From: CAUUCF01 sp045580225
GTDB lineage: Bacteria > Pseudomonadota > Gammaproteobacteria > UBA9339
Assembly: GCA_045580225.1 (NCBI GenBank)
Contig: JAZNNJ010000004.1
Span: forward strand, 1-21,369
Length of the DNA stretch: 21,369 nt
Direction: 5' to 3'
Part shown: positions 15,624-21,369 of the stretch, one piece after another
Layout: each line of letters opens with the position of its first letter
Position numbering within the stretch: position 1 is the first letter of the stretch
The notes under the pieces: model-generated
Databases searched by the model: none
What the model saw: only the letters and a program-made list of their open reading frames with translations
What the model was told of the DNA's origin: nothing
Made by a program: the position numbers and the translations under genes

Positions 15624-17054
15624 ATGAAAAAAACAAAAATTGTTTCAACTTTAGGACCTGCATCCAGTTCTTTCGAAGAACTGGTTAAGATGATTGATGC
15701 AGGATTGAATGTAGTTCGTTTAAATTTTTCTCATGGAACTGCTGACGAAAAGCGGGTTTTAGTAGATACTGTACGAAAGGCTGCTGAAAGTCTTAATAAG
15801 TCAGTTGCTATTTTAGGGGATTTACAGGGACCTAAAATTAGGGTGGCTAGGTTTAAGGAAGGTAAAATCACTTTGAATGCCGGCGATCCATTTATTTTAA
15901 ATGCAGACTTACCTAGAGAAGATGGAGATCAAGAACAGGTAGGTATTGATTACAAGGATTTGCCTAAGGATGTAAAGAACGGTGATGTGTTATTATTAAA
16001 TGATGGTTTTATTATCTTGGTTGTTGAAAAAGTGGAAGGTAATAAAATATTTTGTCGTACTAAGGTGGGAGGTATTTTATCTAACCATAAAGGAATAAAT
16101 CGTCAAGGTGGCGGATTGTCTGCTGGTGCGTTAACAGATAAAGATCGAGAAGATTTAAAAATTGCAGTTAATTTAGGCGTAGATTATATTGCTATTTCGT
16201 TTGTGCGTTCTGCTGAAGATGTTATCGAAACTAAGCGTTTGGTAAAAAAAGCTGGTGGAGCAGCTAAGATAATTAGTAAAATAGAGCGTATTGAGGCGAT
16301 AGAACCAGATACCTTAAAACAAATTGTTGAAGCTGGTGATGGTATTATGGTTGCCCGGGGTGATTTAGCTGTGGAAATTGGAGATGAAGCGGTTCCTGCT
16401 GCACAGAAGTTGATGATCGAATATGCTAGAATTATTGGTAAACCAGTAATCGTAGCTACACAAATGTTAGAAACAATGATACATAATGTAGTTCCTACAC
16501 GTGCAGAGGTTTCGGATGTAGCAAATGCAGTATTAGATGGAACAGATGCTGTTATGTTGTCGGCTGAAAGTGCTACTGGAGATCATCCTGCGTTAGTTAT
16601 TAAAACTATGGCTAAAATTTGTGAAAATGCTGAAAAATTGCTAAGTGATAACCATTCGAATTCTTATTATCCAGCATTAGGATGCAAAAAAGAAACAGGG
16701 CGTGTTTTATCAGAGTTAGCTGTTAATTTGGCTAATAGTACTGACGTTAAGTTAGTAGGCGTTTTAACTAATGATGGTACTATGCCGTTGTGGATTTCTC
16801 GTAAAAATACTCGCTTACCAATTATTGCATTAACAGATAATAAGCAAATTTATAATCAGATGCTTTTGTATCGAAATGTTATGCCTGTAATGTTTGAATA
16901 TCAAGGCAGTTGTTCAGGTTTAAAGATGGCTATAATTGAGAAATTTAAAGAATTAGGTATGGTTAAATTAGGGGATCAAATTTTACTTTTAGAAGAAAAG
17001 GAGATTAATGATCCTTTTAAAACCGATGCTTTATTAGTTTTAAAAGTACAATGA
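15624..17054 (+). CDS. pyk: Pyruvate kinase
   Basis: The 476-aa enzyme makes pyruvate and ATP from phosphoenolpyruvate. It begins KKTKIVSTLGPASS and has NFSHG, GDLQGPKIRV, the B domain (roughly residues 70-165), AISFVRSAED, the catalytic lysine K219 in ISKIERIEAI, the metal-site MVARGDLAVEIG, TQMLETM and a C-terminal regulatory domain of normal size. Length matches E. coli PykF/PykA (470/480). I chose ATG 15624, one base after the pgk stop, because family members start at this motif. GTG at 15609 would add five residues. Its TGA overlaps the ATG of the next small gene. In related species fructose-bisphosphate aldolase often follows pyk; here it does not. Confidence 0.96.
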   Translation: MKKTKIVSTLGPASSSFEELVKMIDAGLNVVRLNFSHGTADEKRVLVDTVRKAAESLNKSVAILGDLQGPKIRVARFKEGKITLNAGDPFILNADLPREDGDQEQVGIDYKDLPKDVKNGDVLLLNDGFIILVVEKVEGNKIFCRTKVGGILSNHKGINRQGGGLSAGALTDKDREDLKIAVNLGVDYIAISFVRSAEDVIETKRLVKKAGGAAKIISKIERIEAIEPDTLKQIVEAGDGIMVARGDLAVEIGDEAVPAAQKLMIEYARIIGKPVIVATQMLETMIHNVVPTRAEVSDVANAVLDGTDAVMLSAESATGDHPALVIKTMAKICENAEKLLSDNHSNSYYPALGCKKETGRVLSELAVNLANSTDVKLVGVLTNDGTMPLWISRKNTRLPIIALTDNKQIYNQMLLYRNVMPVMFEYQGSCSGLKMAIIEKFKELGMVKLGDQILLLEEKEINDPFKTDALLVLKVQ

Positions 17055-17245
17055 GTATTTTAGGAAAGATAGGATACGTATTATTGTTATCTTTGCTTGC
17101 GTGGAGATTGTTGCTTTTTTTGCGACAATCTCCCGATTTTTTTACGGAAGAAAATCTTTCTAAAAGTTTTTTGGTGTTAAGTTATTTAGTTTTATTTTTA
17201 GTTTTAATAATTGGTGGAATAGTATTTTTTTTAAGAAGGATGTAA
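17051..17245 (+). CDS. Small two-helix membrane protein
   Basis: The 64-aa product has two hydrophobic segments, about residues 5-25 and 41-61, joined by a polar loop (RQSPDFFTEENLSKS). It ends in Arg-Arg-Met. The pattern fits a hairpin inner-membrane protein. I do not recognise a family. The start overlaps the pyk stop (ATGA), implying coupled translation. It stops three bases before the next gene, whose ribosome-binding site (AGAAGGA, 17234-17240) lies inside it. A strong terminator-like hairpin sits within its coding sequence at 17103-17143. It could in principle be a chance frame across a pyk terminator, but the coherent two-helix layout and coupling make a real gene more likely. Confidence 0.6.
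   Translation: MSILGKIGYVLLLSLLAWRLLLFLRQSPDFFTEENLSKSFLVLSYLVLFLVLIIGGIVFFLRRM
17103..17143 (+). terminator. Intrinsic-terminator-like hairpin inside a small gene
   Basis: A 12-bp stem (17103-17114 paired with 17122-17133, one G-U pair) closes on a loop of seven T. After three further bases (CGA) there are seven T in a row at 17137-17143. The stem, with six G-C pairs counted from both ends, is far stronger than background in this AT-rich DNA. It lies about 50 bases after the pyk stop, where a terminator for the glycolytic transcript would be expected. It is also inside the 64-aa reading frame, so translation could suppress it. The three-base spacer before the T tract may lower its efficiency. 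Confidence 0.6.
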
Positions 17246-17248
17246 TTT

Positions 17249-18238
17249 ATGAACAAGTTTATAACTAGTGATACTGTTTTTAGAATAAATTTTTTGAAAA
17301 ATGAATTGCCAGCCTTATTTAGAGAAATTGTTAAATTTTCGACTACTAACGTACTTGTAAGTGATTTAAAAATTCCCAATTTAGTATCGGATAAACAGGT
17401 AGAAGCATCAGTAGATCATCCTAGTAAAATTATTAGTATGTCTTTTGATGTGCTGTATTATATGGATCAAGTAGCAAAAACATTAGCGAATAAAAATCTG
17501 CTGTTAAAAGAGTATAGTAATTGCGTTCTAAATGCTCTAGATAGTGCAAAAAAATTACGTAATGAACATAATGAGATTTTGGGAAATGATGGAGAAAAAT
17601 TACTAAATGGTGATTTGGAAACATTAAAATCAATAAATAAGTCCATGGAACAATATAGTACCCAAATTACGATAAAATTGCTAAATGATTTAATTTTGGA
17701 ACAAGATAGAAATTGGGAAAATTTCCAAAAAACTTTTTCTGAGAAGATGGTCAATTATTTAATGAACAATAAGGAACCCATCTATTTGAATGATGCAGAA
17801 GCCGTTGGTTTATTGGAAGATCAACCGGCAGTTGTCGCAAATAAAAAAGAGATTTTAAGTAATGCTGGCGTTAATGTGGAGGATTATTCTGATTTTAAAG
17901 TTAATTTATGTTTTTCATTACACGATTATCAAGCTAGAAATGTTGGTAAATCTTTAGATATTGTAGAGATATTACAAGGAGCTAGTAAATTACTAAAGCA
18001 ATTTGAACAAGATAAGGAAACTTTGGTAAAAAATATAGAAAAGTCATTTACAGAGATCATTTATGGTTTAGATAAAACTTTGAAAAATATTGAAGAAATT
18101 AAGTTATTAAATGCTGATGATGTGCAGCGTATTAGAGAAACTCAACGTGCATATCAACAACGATTAGATACCCTAAATGCTGAAAAACAGCAAGATTTAG
18201 ATAATGAACATGATGAAGTTTTTGGAATGGGTGATTAA
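17249..18238 (+). CDS. Unknown 329-aa coiled-coil-rich cytosolic protein
   Basis: I do not recognise a family. The protein has no signal peptide or membrane helix. It is acidic and strongly helical, with likely coiled-coil stretches near residues 90-180 and 235-315, and an acidic tail (DLDNEHDEVFGMGD). A less helical segment with VNVEDYSDFKVNLCFSLHDY lies near 210-228. The gene starts three bases after the small membrane protein, with AGAAGGA at 17234-17240. Its stop overlaps the murA ATG by one base (TAATG). The context of a small membrane protein followed by murA might hint at an envelope or cell-shape role, but that is only position. Full-length and intact by appearance. Confidence 0.7.
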   Translation: MNKFITSDTVFRINFLKNELPALFREIVKFSTTNVLVSDLKIPNLVSDKQVEASVDHPSKIISMSFDVLYYMDQVAKTLANKNLLLKEYSNCVLNALDSAKKLRNEHNEILGNDGEKLLNGDLETLKSINKSMEQYSTQITIKLLNDLILEQDRNWENFQKTFSEKMVNYLMNNKEPIYLNDAEAVGLLEDQPAVVANKKEILSNAGVNVEDYSDFKVNLCFSLHDYQARNVGKSLDIVEILQGASKLLKQFEQDKETLVKNIEKSFTEIIYGLDKTLKNIEEIKLLNADDVQRIRETQRAYQQRLDTLNAEKQQDLDNEHDEVFGMGD

Positions 18239-19503
18239 TGGATAAATTGCTAGTTTATGGCGGTCATACTATTAATGGTTCTGTAGTTATATCTGGGTCT
18301 AAAAATGCTGCATTACCAATCTTATTTGCTACGATTTTAGCAAATAAGATTGTTACTTTGCATAATATTCCACGTTTGCATGATATTGAAACTACAATTC
18401 AATTATTGAAAAATTTAGGTGTAGTAATTACTTGGATTGGTGAAAATAGTTTATTGGTTAACACTAGTAAAATAAATAATTTTGAAGCTTCTTACGAATT
18501 AGTTAAGCAGATGAGAGCTTCTATATTAATGTTAGGTCCTTTAATGGGTCGTTACCAAAAGGCAAAGGTATCTTTACCGGGTGGGTGTGCAATTGGAGTA
18601 CGACCTATTGATCAACATTTGAAGGGTTTAGAAAAATTAGGGGCAAGTTTTGATTTAGAAGGTGGTTACATTACTGGTTTTACTAAGGAACGATATTTGT
18701 CAGGCAGTAAGATTACAATGGATATTGTAACTGTTACCGGTACAGAAAATTTATTAATGGCTGCGGTATTAGCTAAAGGAACAACTTATTTAGAGAATGC
18801 TGCTATTGAGCCAGAAGTTTGTGATTTAGCTAATTTTTTAAATACTTTAGGAGCAAAAATAGAAGGAATTGGTACTAATTCTTTGAAAATTGAAGGGGTA
18901 AAAGAATTACATGGCGGAGAATATACAGTAATGCCAGATCGTATCGAGGCTGGAACTTATTTAGCATGTGGAGCAATTAGTAGAGGAAAGGTTAGAGTAG
19001 AGAGAGTTAATCCTAATGATTTAACGATTGTATTAGAAAAATTTGAGGAAATGGGAGGCGATATTAGTATTGATAAGGATGCAATAGTTATAGATATGCA
19101 TGGAAGTCGACCTAGAGCAGTAAATCTTGTTACTAAAGTATATCCCGGATTTCCTACTGATATGCAAGCTCAATTTTTAGCAATTAATTGTGTTGCAGAA
19201 GGTACTGGAATTATTGAGGAAACTATTTTTGAAAATCGTATGATGCATGTTCAAGAACTGAGACGTTTAGGAGCAAATATTGATTTGCATAGTAATATTG
19301 CTACAGTTTTTGGAAAAGAAAGATTATCTGGAGCTATGGTAATGGCAACTGATTTACGCGCATCTGCTAGTTTGGTGTTGGCTGGATTAATCGCAAAAGG
19401 TGAGACCGTTATTGATCGTATTTATCATATTGATCGTGGTTATGAACGTTTGGAAGAAAAATTATTAGCATTAGGAGCGAGAGTAATGCGAATTAAGAAT
19501 TGA
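18238..19503 (+). CDS. murA: UDP-N-acetylglucosamine 1-carboxyvinyltransferase
   Basis: The 421-aa enzyme adds enolpyruvate from PEP to UDP-GlcNAc, the first committed step of peptidoglycan synthesis. It has the conserved K22-N23 in SGSKNAALP and the active-site loop LPGGCAIGVRPIDQH with Cys117, the residue alkylated by fosfomycin. It also has MPDRIEAGTY, YPGFPTDMQAQF with the catalytic Asp, and LRASASLVLAGLIA near the C-terminus. Length is standard (E. coli 419). The start overlaps the preceding gene by one base. Presence of MurA indicates that the organism still makes cell wall. With Cys117 kept, natural fosfomycin resistance by Cys-to-Asp change is not seen. Confidence 0.97.
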   Translation: MDKLLVYGGHTINGSVVISGSKNAALPILFATILANKIVTLHNIPRLHDIETTIQLLKNLGVVITWIGENSLLVNTSKINNFEASYELVKQMRASILMLGPLMGRYQKAKVSLPGGCAIGVRPIDQHLKGLEKLGASFDLEGGYITGFTKERYLSGSKITMDIVTVTGTENLLMAAVLAKGTTYLENAAIEPEVCDLANFLNTLGAKIEGIGTNSLKIEGVKELHGGEYTVMPDRIEAGTYLACGAISRGKVRVERVNPNDLTIVLEKFEEMGGDISIDKDAIVIDMHGSRPRAVNLVTKVYPGFPTDMQAQFLAINCVAEGTGIIEETIFENRMMHVQELRRLGANIDLHSNIATVFGKERLSGAMVMATDLRASASLVLAGLIAKGETVIDRIYHIDRGYERLEEKLLALGARVMRIKN

Positions 19504-19525
19504 AGTTAATTTTAGTTATTTTCAT

Positions 19526-20674
19526 ATGAAAAGAGTATTTCTTTTAGTAATGGATTCTTTTGGTATTGGTAATGCAAAAGATGCAGCTAGTTTTGGTGAT
19601 CAGGGGAGTAATACTTATCAACATGTTCGTCAGCAAGTGTCATTAAAACTTCCAAATCTAAATCAGCTGGGATTAAATGCGTTGGTAGATTGCCGTTTTG
19701 ATAATAGTATTAAATTAGTTGGTGCTTGGGCAAAGGCCAATGAAGTTAGTGTAGGTAAAGATACTCCTAGTGGGCATTGGGAAATAGTTGGATTACCGGT
19801 TACATTTGAATGGGGACATTTCGGGAATGAATTTCCTCCGGAATTGATAAATAATATTTTAATAAGAACAGAATTACCAGGTATTTTAGTAGGAGGACAT
19901 GCTTCTGGTACAGAAATCATTAAAAAGTATGGTAATGAACATGAATTAACGGGTAAGCCTATTTGTTATACTTCTGCCGATAGTGTATTTCAAATTGCAG
20001 CTAGCGAAACAACTTTCGGATTAGAAAATTTATATCATTTGTGTGAAGTAGTTTTTGAATTGGTTCAACCTTATAGAATTGGCAGGGTAATTGCTCGCCC
20101 ATTTGTTAAGCAACAAAATGGAATTTACGTTCGTACTAACAATCGTCGTGATTTTTCGGTTGCTCCTTTTGGAGATACTTTACTGGATAATTTAGTAAAG
20201 GAAGGAAAAAAAGTTACGTCGGTTGGAAAAATTGCAGATATTTTTGCTCATCGTGGAATTTCTAGACATTTTAATGTACATCGTTTATTAGAGACTTGGA
20301 ATGTAGTTTTAGATATTGTTCAAGAGATACCAAAAATTCCAGAATTAGTTTTTGTAAATTTTGTAGATTTTGATGAATTATACGGACATCGTAGGGATGT
20401 TATAGGTTATGCTAAAGCACTAGAAGTATTTGATCAGCAATTAGGGAAATTTTTAAAAATGTTATCTTCTGAAGATTTATTAATTATTACTGCTGATCAT
20501 GGCTGTGATCCAACTGCTGCCGGTACGGATCATACTAGAGAGCAGGTTCCTGTATTAGTATATGGAAATGGGTATCATGGATATTTAGGTGAAAGAGAAA
20601 CTTTTGCAGATATTGGACAAACTATTGCTAAATATTTAGATATAAAGCTGTTAGCTTTTGGTAAAGAATTTTAA
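19526..20674 (+). CDS. deoB: Phosphopentomutase
   Basis: The 382-aa alkaline-phosphatase-superfamily enzyme interconverts ribose-1-P and ribose-5-P (and the deoxy forms), linking nucleoside breakdown to the pentose phosphates. It shows the metal-binding D10 in LVMDSFGIG, the phosphorylated Thr80 in KDTPSGHWE, CYTSADSVFQIA, FVDFDELYGHRRD, and the metal-site cluster ADHGCDPTAAGTDHTREQ near the C-terminus. The DSFGIG N-terminus is of the gammaproteobacterial type. Length is slightly shorter than E. coli DeoB (407). It lies 22 bases after murA without an obvious ribosome-binding site, and its stop directly abuts the ATG of rsmJ. No nucleoside phosphorylase or deoxyribose-phosphate aldolase gene is in the window. 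Confidence 0.95.
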   Translation: MKRVFLLVMDSFGIGNAKDAASFGDQGSNTYQHVRQQVSLKLPNLNQLGLNALVDCRFDNSIKLVGAWAKANEVSVGKDTPSGHWEIVGLPVTFEWGHFGNEFPPELINNILIRTELPGILVGGHASGTEIIKKYGNEHELTGKPICYTSADSVFQIAASETTFGLENLYHLCEVVFELVQPYRIGRVIARPFVKQQNGIYVRTNNRRDFSVAPFGDTLLDNLVKEGKKVTSVGKIADIFAHRGISRHFNVHRLLETWNVVLDIVQEIPKIPELVFVNFVDFDELYGHRRDVIGYAKALEVFDQQLGKFLKMLSSEDLLIITADHGCDPTAAGTDHTREQVPVLVYGNGYHGYLGERETFADIGQTIAKYLDIKLLAFGKEF

Positions 20675-21369
20675 ATGAAGGTTTTGGTATTAGCAGATGG
20701 TTTTTTAGTTCAAGAATCGTTTGTTTTGGAAATAGTTTATGAAGAACCCAGTGAGGATAACTATTTTTTATGGGATGATCGAGGTTTAAGTTTTATTTGT
20801 AAAAAACGAAAATTATTTTTTGATTTTTTAGATGAAAAAATTAAATTTAGATTAAATCACTTGTCGCGAAAGAATGAACTGCTTTTTAGGGCGTTGAATT
20901 TAAAATTAGGAGATAAGGTTTTAGATTTAAGCGCGGGTAGTGGTATCGATAGTTTCATTATTGCTAATTTTGGTTTTGAAATTTTAATGATTGAGCGTAA
21001 TTGGATTATTTATTTGTTATTAAAAGATGCTCTACGACGAATTAAAGAAATTTCACGCTTTGAAAATTTAAAATTAAATTTAAAATTTGGTGAAGCAATT
21101 AATTATTTAAAAAATGATTATCCGGTAATTTATTTTGATCCGATGTTTCCAATTAAAAATAAAAAAGCTTTAAATCAAGAAAAAATGCGTATTTTTACTG
21201 ATCTAGTGGGTAATGATCATGATGCATCGCAAGTTGCCAGGTTAGCTTATCAAAATGCCCATCGTTTAGTTATTAAACGACCGCGTGTGGCTGATTCTTT
21301 ATTAGAAGAAAAAAAGCCAAATTTAATTTATCGTGGGAAAAGCCATCGCTTTGATGTTTATTTTAATTA
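20675..21369 (+). CDS. rsmJ: 16S rRNA (guanine1516-N2)-methyltransferase, cut by window edge
   Basis: I translated this frame directly; it has no stop inside the window. The 231 readable codons begin at ATG right after the deoB stop. The product shows the SAM-binding loop VLDLSAGSG at 82-90, then MIERN, the catalytic-type motif DPMFP at 155-159, and the family's MRIFTDLVGNDHDA, VIKRP and C-terminal GKSHRFDVYF. These match RsmJ (YhiQ), a Gammaproteobacteria-centred family that methylates G1516 of 16S rRNA. The N-terminal roughly 65 residues are divergent. The last two bases are TA, so an A or G at the next position would end the protein at 231 residues, a little shorter than E. coli RsmJ (250). 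A real C-terminal truncation is therefore unlikely. Confidence 0.85.
   Translation, partial: MKVLVLADGFLVQESFVLEIVYEEPSEDNYFLWDDRGLSFICKKRKLFFDFLDEKIKFRLNHLSRKNELLFRALNLKLGDKVLDLSAGSGIDSFIIANFGFEILMIERNWIIYLLLKDALRRIKEISRFENLKLNLKFGEAINYLKNDYPVIYFDPMFPIKNKKALNQEKMRIFTDLVGNDHDASQVARLAYQNAHRLVIKRPRVADSLLEEKKPNLIYRGKSHRFDVYFN

Noticed and set aside
17467..17754. Minus-strand 95-codon frame inside the 329-aa gene
   Set aside because: The plus-strand gene has a ribosome-binding site and tight spacing on both sides; the minus frame is Ser/Phe-rich, typical of an antisense shadow.

Overview
The window looks like part of the chromosome of an AT-rich gammaproteobacterium. Every gene is on the + strand, and most neighbours overlap or lie within a few bases of each other. 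The gammaproteobacterial call rests on four things: an RsmJ-type 16S rRNA methyltransferase at the right edge, a DeoB with a gamma-type N-terminus, a gamma-type PGK N-terminus, and the gene order tkt-gap-pgk-pyk, which I recall from Legionella, Coxiella and Francisella relatives. The low GC, dense packing and unknown accessory genes would suit a host-associated or reduced-genome organism. That last point is inference.

Layout. (1) Bases 1-2734 are an accessory block. It holds a 100-aa unknown protein, a 105-aa cysteine-rich protein with a bacteriocin-like double-glycine leader, and a 641-aa unknown, mostly helical protein. Before the second gene there is a perfect A/T palindrome. (2) After a 107-base gap comes a secreted chagasin-like (MEROPS I42) cysteine-peptidase inhibitor, overlapping upp (uracil phosphoribosyltransferase), then a full-length single-chain pyruvate:ferredoxin/flavodoxin oxidoreductase (nifJ type). 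(3) Bases 7470-11358 are a surface-glycan cassette: two family-8 glycosyltransferases, one family-2 glycosyltransferase and galE, all translationally coupled. (4) Bases 11414-17054 carry the carbon-metabolism block tkt-gap-pgk-pyk, with a possible promoter just ahead of tkt. (5) After pyk come a 64-aa two-helix membrane protein containing a terminator-like hairpin, a 329-aa unknown coiled-coil protein, murA, deoB and rsmJ. The last gene is cut by the window edge, probably one base short of its stop.

How the genes fit together. Upp releases uracil's value as UMP, DeoB converts ribose-1-P/deoxyribose-1-P to the 5-phosphates, Tkt moves pentose phosphate into glyceraldehyde-3-P, and Gap, Pgk and Pyk turn that into ATP and pyruvate. 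The PFOR then oxidises pyruvate to acetyl-CoA with a low-potential electron carrier. The set would suit an organism that burns scavenged nucleosides or sugars under low oxygen (inference). GalE and the three glycosyltransferases probably build a lipooligosaccharide or capsule sugar chain, and MurA starts peptidoglycan synthesis.

No tRNA, rRNA, CRISPR array, insertion sequence or attachment site was seen. No gene-free stretch exceeds 300 bases; the longest are 1-125 and 2735-2841.
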